A stretch of 37,701 bases of DNA, taken from Desulfobulbaceae bacterium. Lineage in GTDB: Bacteria > Desulfobacterota > Desulfobulbia > Desulfobulbales > Desulfobulbaceae. Location: positions 1 to 37,701 of the forward strand of contig JAFLKR010000172.1 of NCBI GenBank assembly GCA_019163135.1, in the 5' to 3' direction. The translations under genes were made by a program, and so were the position numbers. The notes under the pieces were generated by a model. That model was not told where the DNA came from, made no database searches, and saw nothing but the letters and a program-made list of their open reading frames with translations. Shown here piece by piece: positions 17,188 through 25,154 of this stretch. The stretch's first letter is position 1. The number at the start of each line of letters is the position of its first letter.

Positions 17188-17385
17188 TTGCCTTCTCCTT
17201 TAAAACTGTATGATCACACATAAGTGGTTTTAGACGCAAAAAGAATATTATAGTTTAATCTTTTATTAAAAAAATGCAATCAAAGAGTGTTTTTCACGCC
17301 AAAAAAGCATATACAATAATAAAATTTATTTGAAATAGTACAAATATAAGCGAGTTAGATAATCGTACCTCAGGAGGATCAAAAT

Positions 17386-19005
17386 ATGGACAATGATAGA
17401 GTGGTAAACATTCTCCAACAAAGGTCAAGCGGAATTCTGCTTCCGGTTTTTTCCCTGCCGGGTCCTTTCGGGATTGGCGACCTCGGTGAACCGGCCAGGC
17501 TCTTCATTGACTTCTTGAAGAAGAGCGGCCAGAGATATTGGCAGATTCTCCCCCTTGGTCCCACCAGCAGGATATTCGGCGACTCTCCTTACATGAGCTA
17601 TTCCACCTTTGCCGGCAGCCCTCTGTTGATCAGCCTTGACCTGCTCATCGAGCAGGGGTTGCTGCAGATAGAGGAGTTGGCCCCGCCTCTCTTTTCGGAA
17701 TACAGCGTCGAGTATCAAAAGGTTGATACCTACAAAAAAGGCATCCTTAAATTGGCCTGGAAACGATTCCAGGCCGGTTCTTCTTCGTCAGGCACCCTCA
17801 AAGCGTTCACCCTAGCCCAGCCTTGGGTTGTCGATTACGGACTTTTTCTAGCCCTCAAAGGCAAATACTCCCAGAAGCCCTGGTATCAATGGCCGTTACC
17901 GTTGCGGCAGCGGCAGCCCGAGGCTTTAAGCCTGGCGACTGCGGAACTCAGCGACCAGATTGATTATTATATTTTTGAGCAGTACCTTTTTTTCAGCCAG
18001 TGGCAACAGTTGCGTTGCTATGCCAACGGGTTGGGAATCCAGCTCATCGGTGACCTGCCCATTTATGTCGCCCTCGACAGTGTTGATGTCTGGGCGAATC
18101 AACAAATTTTTCAACTGGACGCAAAGCGTTGCGAGCCTGCCCTGGTGGCTGGCGTGCCTCCTGATTATTTCAGTGCCGACGGTCAGCGTTGGGGGAATCC
18201 CCTTTACTGCTGGAACACGGACCATCCCAAAGTGAAAGGCCAATTGTGGGATTGGTGGGAACAACGACTGCGACTAAATTTCACTTTGGTCGACACCCTG
18301 CGAATCGATCATTTCCGCGGTTTCGAATCGTACTGGGCAATTCCGGCCGCAGAGAAGACAGCAGTGAACGGACAATGGCAAAAGGGCCCCGGGCTTCCGT
18401 TTTTCAAGGAAATGGACAGACGACTCGACGGCATGAGTATCATCGCGGAGGATTTGGGCCACCTCACCCCAGAAGTCGAAGCGCTGCGCATGGAACTGGG
18501 ATACCCTGGCATGAAAATTCTGCTGTTTGCCTTCGACGGCATGGTGGACAACAGTTATCTTCCCTATAATCTGGGAAAAAACTGCGTTGTCTACACTGGC
18601 ACCCATGATAACGATACGGCGGTCGGCTGGTATCTCAGTCCAGCGGTCGATTCGGCGAGCAAACAACAGGCCAAACGGTTTGCCAACCGGCAAGATGATG
18701 ATGCCGGATCCTTCCATCAGGATCTGATCTATCTAGCCCTGTCCTCGGTTGCAAATCTGGCGATACTGCCCATGCAGGATGTCCTGGGCTTCGGTAACGA
18801 CTGCCGCATAAATGTGCCCGGCACCACCCTCAACAACTGGCAATGGCGGTGTGCCCTGCGTTTCATCAATAACGATCTTGCCGCCTGGTTGCGGGAAATC
18901 TCTCTGCTGTTCGGTCGGGTACCGCTGATCTGTCCTGATAGCAATGCCGCAGCTTTTTTGCCGGAACAATCCGCTGCCGCAGCACCTCCGAGGCCTTTAC
19001 TGTAA
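17386..19005 (+). CDS. malQ: 4-alpha-glucanotransferase (amylomaltase)
   Basis: MalQ moves alpha-1,4-glucan segments between maltodextrins, in glycogen or maltose metabolism in the cytoplasm. The 539-residue GH77 protein shows SSGILLPVFSLPGPFGIGDLG at the start, WQILPLGPT near 47, DSPYMSYSTFAGSPLLISL near 60, DTLRIDHFRGFESYWAIP near 304 (catalytic Asp), IIAEDLGHLTPEV near 349 (acid/base Glu) and YTGTHDNDT near 404. Length is typical of the bacterial short type. CAGGAGGATC precedes ATG 17386. Transcribed divergently from the sigma gene across an AT-rich 198-base region. The C-terminus ends with an alanine-rich tail. Confidence 0.96.
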   Translation: MDNDRVVNILQQRSSGILLPVFSLPGPFGIGDLGEPARLFIDFLKKSGQRYWQILPLGPTSRIFGDSPYMSYSTFAGSPLLISLDLLIEQGLLQIEELAPPLFSEYSVEYQKVDTYKKGILKLAWKRFQAGSSSSGTLKAFTLAQPWVVDYGLFLALKGKYSQKPWYQWPLPLRQRQPEALSLATAELSDQIDYYIFEQYLFFSQWQQLRCYANGLGIQLIGDLPIYVALDSVDVWANQQIFQLDAKRCEPALVAGVPPDYFSADGQRWGNPLYCWNTDHPKVKGQLWDWWEQRLRLNFTLVDTLRIDHFRGFESYWAIPAAEKTAVNGQWQKGPGLPFFKEMDRRLDGMSIIAEDLGHLTPEVEALRMELGYPGMKILLFAFDGMVDNSYLPYNLGKNCVVYTGTHDNDTAVGWYLSPAVDSASKQQAKRFANRQDDDAGSFHQDLIYLALSSVANLAILPMQDVLGFGNDCRINVPGTTLNNWQWRCALRFINNDLAAWLREISLLFGRVPLICPDSNAAAFLPEQSAAAAPPRPLL

Positions 19006-19405
19006 GACAAGGGCCGAGGCTTTCAATTTATTAAAAAAGTGCAGGCATCCATTGTAATTGCGACGGCAGGCCTCCCGCAGGGTTCTTCCCCCTATTTCGC
19101 AGGACAGCGCCTCCAGCGAAATAGGGGCGACGCAGATTGTCGCTCCAGGGAATCAAGCCTGCCGCCGCATAGCCCCCCCCGTACTTACAACGAAGACAAT
19201 CCTCTGCCGACCAAGGAAAAAGCAAGGCCTTGCTCCTTGCGCAGATGGAATCTGTCGAGTGATACTTTTTTAAGGATAATCCCTATTCTTATTTGCTTTC
19301 CCAGCGCCCTTTCAAGTATAGTTTTAAATTATAAAACTACTGCCGAACGTGCTTACGAAAGGGGGGCTTTCAGCCGTCCGTAATCATTAACCCAGGAGGA
19401 CTGCC
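19006..19405. other. 400-base intergenic region with two hairpins
   Basis: No coding frame with family resemblance was found. It holds a 12-bp perfect inverted repeat (19089-19127, listed separately) and a weak 8-bp AT-rich hairpin TAGTTTTA/TAAAACTA at 19319-19339. The promoter of the selenoprotein gene should lie here, but I could not fix -35/-10 boxes with confidence. AGGAGGA at 19394-19400 is its Shine-Dalgarno. Confidence 0.5.
19089..19127. repeat. 12-bp inverted repeat with 15-base loop
   Basis: CCCCTATTTCGC (19089-19100) and GCGAAATAGGGG (19116-19127) are perfectly complementary. No T-run follows on either strand. It lies about 85 bases after malQ, so it could stabilise the 3' end of its transcript or be a dispersed repeat; one window cannot tell. 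Confidence 0.55.
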
Positions 19406-20725
19406 GTGAACAAAAAAATTCTGCAATTGATCCCGCTTTGCCTGATGCTGGCCCTGTTAGCCGGTGGCTGTGCGGAGACCAAGCAAGCCGAGGTCGGTGG
19501 TACGCCAGCAGCCAAGGAAGCTGTGCAACAGGAACCAACCGTTTACGAAGGTGAGATAACCGGCGTTTCGGAACGGGCAAAATCGATTTCCATTGCCGTC
19601 GGCAAGGGGGATCAAGCCAAGTCGATGCTTGTCAAGTTCGATGACAAGACTAAAGGGGTCAACCAGGCCAAAAAGGGGATCGCCGCCAAAATCATCTATG
19701 AGATGCGCGGCACTGAAGCCTATGCCACCGACATCCAGTTGAAACTCGCCAAACTGCCGGCCGGGGTCACCGAGATCAAAACCACAGAGCTGCAAAAACT
19801 GACCAGTGAGAAGGCCCCGCTCTTCCTGGTGGATTCCAGGCCGTTGGCCCGCTATAACCAGTCGCATCTGCCCGGCGCCCATGCCATCCCCGTGCCGTTG
19901 CTGGAAGAAAAACAAGCGGCGGTACTGCCCAAGAACAAAGATCTCCCCTTGGTATTCTATTGTGGAGGGCCTACCTGAGGCATGTCAACTGCCTCCGCCG
20001 GTCTGGCGAAGAAAATCGGTTATACCAACATTCGCGTCTATCTTGATGGTGAACCTGCTTGGTCCAAAGCCAATCTGCCCACCTATTCCACCAATGAATT
20101 CATCAAAAATGGCAATGTCGTCCTGATTGACATTCGGCCGAGCAAAAAGGCTATTGCCGGAAGGATCAAGGGGGCCTACAGCGTTCCCTACGACACCCTG
20201 GAAAATACCCTTGATGATGTGCCCCGCAACGCCCCTCTCGTCCTCTATGGCGACAAAGAGGTCATGGATGCCGTTGTGGCCGTACGCGACCAGGAATTCA
20301 ACTTTGTCTCCCTGGTTGAAGGGGGGTATCAGGGCTGGGTGAAGTCCGGCGGTGAGATCGAGAAAGGGCCAATCTTCAATACGGAAATTAAATGGGTCCG
20401 TAAACTCGGTAAAGGCGAGGTTTCCGTGGCCGACTTCCGCAAGGCTGTGGCGGGAGAAGAAAAGAATACCGTGGTCGTCGACGCCCGTACTAAAGAAGAA
20501 GTGGCCGAGTTGGGCATTTTTAAGAATACGATCAATATTCCTTTGGATGAAATTCCTTCACGGATGAATGAATTACCCAAGGATAAGAAGATCTACGTCC
20601 ACTGCTCCACCGGTGCCCGAGCCGATATGGCTTATAGCGAACTGGTCAAGCACGGCTTTGATGTAAAATTTTTACTGCTGAACATTAAAGATGCGGAGTG
20701 CGATTGCGAAATTATCAAGCCCTAA
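19406..20725 (+). CDS. Three-domain rhodanese lipoprotein, probable selenoprotein (in-frame TGA = Sec191)
   Basis: Two open frames, 19406-19978 and 19982-20725, are in the same phase, separated only by TGA-GGC. Read through, they give 439 residues with no break in the fold. GTG start with AGGAGGA upstream; lipoprotein signal ending LAGGC (C22). An N-terminal beta-rich region (45-115) is followed by rhodanese 1 (about 120-222), with VDSRPLARYNQSHLPGAHAI and an active loop C186-G-G-P-T-U191, where relatives have CGGPTC. Rhodanese 2 (about 228-315) lacks the catalytic Cys (VLYGDKE). Rhodanese 3 (about 338-425) has the loop HCSTGARA with C400. The tail ends with C432 and C434. Rhodaneses move sulfane sulfur; as an exported, membrane-anchored protein it would act in the periplasm. 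A SECIS-like hairpin follows the TGA. A nonsense mutation is the main alternative. Confidence 0.85.
19976..20011 (+). promoter_or_regulatory. UGA codon and bacterial SECIS-like element
   Basis: TGA is at 19976-19978. Starting 17 bases later, CGCC (19996-19999), loop GGTCT (20000-20004) and GGCG (20005-20008) form a hairpin, extended below a C/A mismatch by CU/AG. The loop GGUCU is the apical loop of the E. coli fdhF SECIS, whose two guanines contact SelB. There are 21 bases between the UGA and the loop; in fdhF it is 18 from memory. The element lies inside the coding sequence, as bacterial SECIS elements do. Confidence 0.8.
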
Positions 20726-20855
20726 GGTCTTTATCGCAGAGAGGAGATACACGGGGAGCCTTTCGTATTTGGCTTCAACTAAACTGGTAACTGACCTAAA
20801 CTGGCCAGAAGGAACGCTACCAAATAACCGCTAATTAAGCCGGGCAACTTTTAAA

Positions 20856-20894
20856 GCCCGACAGACTCTTAAGATTCTGTCGGGCATTTTTTTT
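20856..20894 (+). terminator. Rho-independent terminator of the selenoprotein gene
   Basis: GCCCGACAGA (20856-20865) pairs perfectly with TCTGTCGGGC (20876-20885) and is followed by A and eight T. It lies 130 bases after the stop. CGGGC at 20841-20845 could pair instead with GCCCG at 20856-20860, giving a competing hairpin. Read leftward the T-run is only three bases, so it works mainly rightward. Confidence 0.92.
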
Positions 20895-20915
20895 ACAAAG
20901 ATAATTGGCCATGAA

Positions 20916-20949
20916 CGAAACTCAGTAATCCTCGAAACTCAGTAATCCT
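20916..20949. repeat. Tandem duplication of a 17-base unit
   Basis: CGAAACTCAGTAATCCT occurs twice head to tail (20916-20932, 20933-20949) with no mismatch. It sits between the terminator and the end of the small leftward frame. It looks like a recent slippage duplication; two copies are too few and too close for a CRISPR. Confidence 0.9.
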
Positions 20950-20959
20950 TATACGGGTG

Positions 20960-21139
20960 CTACTGACCATCTATGTAGAAGGGAACCTTCTCGGCGGCCG
21001 GGAGTTCCTGGATATGGAGGATCTCCGGGCGCAGGCCCGCTGGTGGCTGCGATAAAAAAGTGACCTCCATGTCCATGAAACGACCGGTCGACCGCCGATC
21101 TACCTTTTCCTTGAGCAGGAGAATTGTCGGCTTTGGCAT
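20960..21139 (-). CDS. Putative 59-residue protein
   Basis: An ATG frame (21139 to 20960) downstream of the response regulator on the same strand. The product begins MPKPTILLLKEKVDRR, continues FMDMEVTFLSQPPAGLRPEI and ends EKVPFYIDGQ. A purine-rich AAAAAAGGGG precedes the ATG at usable spacing. Residue order looks protein-like, with alternating hydrophobic stretches and few rare residues, but I recognise no family. It begins where the H-box relic of another frame ends, so it could itself be a leftover. No signal peptide or membrane segment. Confidence 0.4.
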   Translation of the reverse strand: MPKPTILLLKEKVDRRSTGRFMDMEVTFLSQPPAGLRPEILHIQELPAAEKVPFYIDGQ

Positions 21140-21148
21140 CCGATCGCC

Positions 21149-21222
21149 CCTTTTTTCGTTCAGCCAGGAGATCGACCTGCCTGCTCACCATGCGCAAGGG
21201 CTCACGAAGATTGCTCGACGTT
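21149..21222 (-). pseudogene. Relic of a histidine kinase H-box (HisKA fragment)
   Basis: Read leftward, one frame gives SSNLREPLRMVSRQVDLLAE, which lines up with [20 protein letters not shown] around the phospho-acceptor of the kinase encoded at 21707-23596. The acceptor His has become Asn and the frame has no flanking kinase sequence. It is therefore a fragment of a kinase of the same subfamily, probably a partial duplication or the remains of a neighbour. DNA similarity to the intact copy is partial, so it is not a recent copy. Confidence 0.55.
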
Positions 21223-21237
21223 GTCCACAAGCACGAA

Positions 21238-21690
21238 TCAGGATGTACCATGGGGTAATTTGACGATACTCAACCAAAAGTCTTCAATTGAGTGAACTAC
21301 TTTGGTGAACTGGGCGAAATCGAGCGGCTTGGTGATATAGCAATTGGCGTGAAGATTGTAGCTTTTGAGGATATCTTCCTCGGCGCTGGAACTGGTGAGA
21401 ATCACCACTGGGATCCGTTTCAACTTGTCATCCTGTTTAATTTCAGCCAACACCTCACGCCCGTCCTTTCGGGGTAAGTTGAGATCGAGAAGGATTATAT
21501 CCGGCCGTGGGGCTGCAGCGTATTCCCCCTGTTTCCTGAGGAAAGCCATGGCTTTCTCGCCATCGCTGACCACATGGAGATTGTTTTTAATTTTGCTGGT
21601 CGTCAAGGTTTCCCTGGCAAGATCAACATCGCCGGGATTGTCTTCGACCAATAGAATTTCAACCATGTGCATACCCTTTGTTACCATCAT
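21238..21690 (-). CDS. Single-domain response regulator (Rcp1-like)
   Basis: A 150-residue stand-alone receiver. ATG 21690 is chosen because AGGAG lies six bases upstream; the open frame continues further up but only through the kinase gene. Receiver marks: VEDNPGD acidic pocket near 15, phospho-acceptor D69 in [24 protein letters not shown] with the switch Ser/Thr near 99, and YITKP with K121. The long alpha4 region and the sequence class match the Rcp1/CheY-like regulators that pair with phytochrome-type kinases of the DLQEPLRMV class, exactly the class of the kinase 16 bases upstream. No output domain, so it must work by protein contact. Confidence 0.9.
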   Translation of the reverse strand: MMVTKGMHMVEILLVEDNPGDVDLARETLTTSKIKNNLHVVSDGEKAMAFLRKQGEYAAAPRPDIILLDLNLPRKDGREVLAEIKQDDKLKRIPVVILTSSSAEEDILKSYNLHANCYITKPLDFAQFTKVVHSIEDFWLSIVKLPHGTS

Positions 21691-21706
21691 CGCCCTCTCC
21701 TGTCGT

Positions 21707-23596
21707 TTAAGACAGTTCTTGCTTGATTTGCAAATTTCCACCATTACTCTTCGGGAAGGTGCAATAAAATGTGGTGCCTTGACCCACCACCGACTCAAAC
21801 CATATGGCGCCACCGTGCCGCTCGATGATGCGTTTACAGACCGCCAGGCCGATGCCGGTCCCATGATATTCCTCACGGGTATGGAGCCGCTGAAAGATGA
21901 TAAAGATTTTTTCGGCATATTTTTGATCGATGCCGATGCCATTGTCTCGTATGGAAATCAGCCAATGTACGTCCGTTTCCCCGGTGCCTACATGAATAGT
22001 CGGAGGGATGTTGATACAAAATTTAATCGAATTGGCTATCAGATTCTGGAACACCTGCACGATCTGCACCCCGTCCCCAATAACTACCGGTAACCGATCT
22101 GAGGTAATCACCGCTCCCGTTGCCAGAATGGTGGACTGCAGGTTGTCGAGAGCCTGAGCCAAAAGGCTATTGCAATCCACTTCCTCAAAGGGACGCCCCT
22201 TGGTGCTTACCCGCGAAAAATCGAGAAGATCCTGAATCAACCGCTGCATCCGTACCGCGCCGTCCACGGCGTAATGAATGAATTTTTGAGCTTTTTCATC
22301 GAGTTGATCCTGGTACCGTTCTTCGAGCAGTTGGACATAACTGGAGACCATACGTAGTGGCTCCTGGAGATCATGGGAAGCCACATAGGCGAATTGCTCT
22401 AACTCCTTATTGGATCGATTGAGCTGTATTAAGGTGTTTTCCAGTTGCTGCTCCGTCTCCTTCCGTATCTCGATCTCTTCCTGCAAGGCATCACGGGAAA
22501 CAAGCGTTTGCTGCAATCGATGGGCCAGGGAGGCAAAGGCCTTGGCCAACTGGGCAATTTCACCCTTCCCCGGAATCACTTCGGTGAACACGAGATGGTC
22601 GGCGCCCATCTTTTTTACCGCCTCGACCAACCGCTTGAGGGGATTCAAAAGGGCGTCGGCACTCATCCAGCCAATCAACAGGGAAACGATCGCTGCCATA
22701 CCGCTAATCGCATAAATGATTCTCCGGAGGTATTTGATCGGCGCCAGATATTCATCCTGATCGATTTCGGTAAGGATGGCGATGTTCCGCTCCGGCAAAT
22801 ACTGATACGCACCGATGACCGGCACGCCCCGGTAATCCGTATAAACAGATGTTCCGCTCTGGCCCTGCAAAACGGTTTGCACCCCCACGGTATAAACGGT
22901 TTTCCTTAAGGCGAAGTCCTTGCCGTACCGCGGTTCCGTAATAAAGTAATTTTGCGCATTAACAAGGTAGGTATCCTCGGTCGCCCGAAGGCCGCTGCGC
23001 TCTTCCATGATAGCGGACAGCTCTTTCAGGTTGAGACGTCCTGCAAGCACGGCAACAAGTTCTCCCCTCTTGTCCTTGATGGGGGCACTGATCACCAGGG
23101 TCGGTTGCTGCAGGGTCATTGAATAACGGATCGTATCGACAAAGGTTTTTTCCCTGCCTTGCAGAAAATATTGAAGGTTGTTCTGAATTTTGCCTTCCTG
23201 TTGCTTGTCGGTCGAGAATACGACCTGCCCCTCTGACGGGCTCAGGATAAACAACTCAACAAATCTCCCTTTCGTTACCATCGGTAGGAGATAGTCGTAG
23301 TGTAAATCTTCAACATACTGTTTTTGTGTTATTCCCGAGGTGGTACTTTTGCCTAACGCCTCTGTGAGTTGCGCTCTCAGAAAGGGCAGGTTACCTGTAT
23401 AGACGATGTCCTCGGTAGCGTCGTTTATCCACTGGTTGATTCGGGTACTCTTCAGGAGATTGGTCGCAATCATAAAAGAGATGGTTTCCTGCTCCAGGGA
23501 CTTCCTGCTGATGTGATACGACAAAAAGCCGGTCAAGAGCACCGGCAGTTGGGCAATTAAGAGAAAAATGAGTAGAATTTTGTTTCTAAGTTTCAC
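21707..23596 (-). CDS. dCache-HAMP sensor histidine kinase
   Basis: A 629-residue membrane kinase. Order: TM1 (about 7-27), periplasmic dCache-like sensor (about 35-290), TM2 (about 293-312), HAMP (about 310-365), a coiled-coil linker (365-400), HisKA with H408 in [16 protein letters not shown], and HATPase_c (about 500-618) with N-box [16 protein letters not shown] and [12 protein letters not shown]. The GTG start overlaps the stop of the upstream binding-protein gene by four bases (GTGA), so translation is coupled. The regulator gene follows after 16 bases. The three-gene order suggests that ligand capture by the binding protein is reported to this kinase. Confidence 0.93.
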   Translation of the reverse strand: MKLRNKILLIFLLIAQLPVLLTGFLSYHISRKSLEQETISFMIATNLLKSTRINQWINDATEDIVYTGNLPFLRAQLTEALGKSTTSGITQKQYVEDLHYDYLLPMVTKGRFVELFILSPSEGQVVFSTDKQQEGKIQNNLQYFLQGREKTFVDTIRYSMTLQQPTLVISAPIKDKRGELVAVLAGRLNLKELSAIMEERSGLRATEDTYLVNAQNYFITEPRYGKDFALRKTVYTVGVQTVLQGQSGTSVYTDYRGVPVIGAYQYLPERNIAILTEIDQDEYLAPIKYLRRIIYAISGMAAIVSLLIGWMSADALLNPLKRLVEAVKKMGADHLVFTEVIPGKGEIAQLAKAFASLAHRLQQTLVSRDALQEEIEIRKETEQQLENTLIQLNRSNKELEQFAYVASHDLQEPLRMVSSYVQLLEERYQDQLDEKAQKFIHYAVDGAVRMQRLIQDLLDFSRVSTKGRPFEEVDCNSLLAQALDNLQSTILATGAVITSDRLPVVIGDGVQIVQVFQNLIANSIKFCINIPPTIHVGTGETDVHWLISIRDNGIGIDQKYAEKIFIIFQRLHTREEYHGTGIGLAVCKRIIERHGGAIWFESVVGQGTTFYCTFPKSNGGNLQIKQELS

Positions 23597-24612
23597 TGCT
23601 TTTCCGGATGGCTGTAGTAAGCGTTGAGGAGTTCAAGGGAATACAAAGCGGCAACATCCGGCACCGGTTTATCGACAATGCCTTGTGCAACAAGCGTGCG
23701 GTGCATTGATTGCCAAATTGTCGGCTCCATCCAGCCGATCGGGTGTTCACCGGTATGCACCAAAGGCATCTGGGCATCGGCCATTTTTCGCTGAAACACC
23801 GCGTCCTTTTCAGCCACGTACGGCATGGTCACCTTAACGGCGGCATCGGCATCCTCAACGACATCCTTCCAACCTTTGAGGGATGCACGAAAAAAACGCA
23901 GGGCAAGATCCGGGTGGTCTTGCAAATACTGCGCGGTGGCGGCCAGAGTATCCGAATAGAAGGGGATGCCGTAATCACCGGGCCAAATAATATTGAGGTT
24001 AAGGCCCTTGTCACGCAGTTGGACCACGCCATTGCCGATATACACGGGGGTGATATCGGCCTGGCCGGATAAAAATTTTTCATAAAACGGATCGTAGGGA
24101 ACTGTTTGATAATCACTTGGTTGCAAGCCTGTCTTGTTCATCAGGGTGTTGAATAAAATCAGGGCTTCCCCCATCCCGCCTCCTCTCACCCCACCCACTG
24201 CTATGGTTTTGCCTGCAAAATCCTGCGGTCGGGTAATATTTGCATCGGTTCTGGCCACAAAAACAACAGGGCTCCGTTGATAGATGACAGCGACTGCCTT
24301 GACGGGTCCGTCCTCCGCCTGCCTTGAAATAACCGACTCTCCCGAAACAATGGCAAAATCAGCCTTACCCGCCCGCAAACGCTCAAACATGTCGACATCC
24401 TTGCTCCCTTCAAGGAAGTTGACCTCAATATTTTCCGCGGCATAATAGCCCCGTTCCTTGGCCATATAAAATCCGGCAAACTGGACTTGATGGTGCCACT
24501 TGAGCTGCAGGGTGACCACCTCTTTCGGCTTTTCAGGTGGTGGCGGAGGAGAGCAGGACGCGAGGACAAGGGACATGGCGAGGAACATAAATATTGCAAT
24601 TTGATTCTTCAT
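23593..24612 (-). CDS. NMT1/THI5-like periplasmic substrate-binding lipoprotein
   Basis: A 339-residue lipoprotein with the signal MKNQIAIFMFLAMSLVLASC (lipobox LASC, C20) and a proline-rich tether. The mature part starts VTLQLKWHHQVQFAGFYMAK, the hallmark of the SsuA/ThiY/NMT1 class, with GSKDVDMFERLRAGKADFAI near 69, GKTIAVGGVRGGG near 134 and NIIWPGDYGIPFYSDTL near 209. These proteins bind pyrimidine-type thiamine precursors or related heterocycles for ABC importers. No permease or ATPase is nearby; instead the gene is coupled to a kinase and regulator, so a sensory role is likely (inference). AAGGAG precedes the ATG. Confidence 0.9.
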   Translation of the reverse strand: MKNQIAIFMFLAMSLVLASCSPPPPPEKPKEVVTLQLKWHHQVQFAGFYMAKERGYYAAENIEVNFLEGSKDVDMFERLRAGKADFAIVSGESVISRQAEDGPVKAVAVIYQRSPVVFVARTDANITRPQDFAGKTIAVGGVRGGGMGEALILFNTLMNKTGLQPSDYQTVPYDPFYEKFLSGQADITPVYIGNGVVQLRDKGLNLNIIWPGDYGIPFYSDTLAATAQYLQDHPDLALRFFRASLKGWKDVVEDADAAVKVTMPYVAEKDAVFQRKMADAQMPLVHTGEHPIGWMEPTIWQSMHRTLVAQGIVDKPVPDVAALYSLELLNAYYSHPEKQ

Positions 24613-25154
24613 CCCAGCTCCTTGCAGATTTTTCGGTACAACCTCAAATGTATACGAAGATTAGCATCGCGCTGTATTTCGCTACATACAGGGCCTTCTG
24701 ATAAAAAGGTGGCGCCGATGCCTTGTTCGGAGGTTACCTGCAATGAATCACCATGCAGGTATCTTTCACAATCCCCTCAATGCTGAAATAGTCAAGGTAC
24801 CCGCATCGGTTGAATTCGATGAATATTGGGCTGGATCGGGATTGCACACAGAGCGGCCATCTATTTAAAAATTCCATTTTCGTGGTGACCGGAGGCCTTC
24901 TCTTTAAGTATGCCTTATCGAATTGTTTTAGGTCAAGTTGGATTTAGTCAGCAGGCTTTTAAGCGGTTATCTGCACAACGGTCGCGGTCGATACAACAGG
25001 GGGCAATGCTCTGAGATGCTTTGATTGATTTTGGCTATGCATTTTTTTGTTTTGACTCCGACTACTGGTATGCGATAATGACAGTATGGCGGCAGTTTCC
25101 AGCGACTATCTTTTTTTTTGAGGAATATCATTTGGCCATGAAAGGAGCCTGTTG
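24613..25154. other. 541-base divergent intergenic region
   Basis: It separates the leftward binding-protein operon from the rightward hybrid kinase. The right end holds a promoter (25052-25079). A 41-residue frame at 24743-24868 (+), starting MNHHAGIFHNPLNAEIVKVP with GGAGG nine bases upstream of ATG, could be a small gene or relic. No family was recognised in it. I saw no strong hairpin or operator repeat elsewhere in the region. Confidence 0.5.
25052..25079 (+). promoter_or_regulatory. Sigma-70 promoter with extended -10, for the hybrid kinase
   Basis: TTGACT (25052-25057), a 16-base spacer, and GATAAT (25074-25079), five of six consensus bases in each box. The TG at 25071-25072, one base before the -10 hexamer, makes an extended -10. 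It ends 75 bases before the hybrid kinase ATG. Confidence 0.6.

Noticed and set aside
17188-17385. Definite promoters in the divergent sigma factor/malQ region
   Set aside because: The region is very AT-rich and offers several -10-like hexamers, but TTGAAA at 17330 and GATAAT at 17358 are 22 bases apart, too far for a normal promoter; no pair stands out.
19979-20725. The downstream rhodanese frame as an independent gene starting at ATG 19982
   Set aside because: There is no Shine-Dalgarno in place, the frame begins in the middle of a rhodanese fold, and the phase is identical to the upstream frame across a single TGA followed by a SECIS-like hairpin.
20916-20949. CRISPR-like repeats
   Set aside because: There are only two adjacent 17-base copies without spacers and no cas genes, so it is a simple tandem duplication.
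21691-21942. N-terminal extension of the response regulator by 84 residues
   Set aside because: It lies wholly inside the kinase coding sequence. AGGAG directly before ATG 21690 gives a normal start and a standard receiver length.
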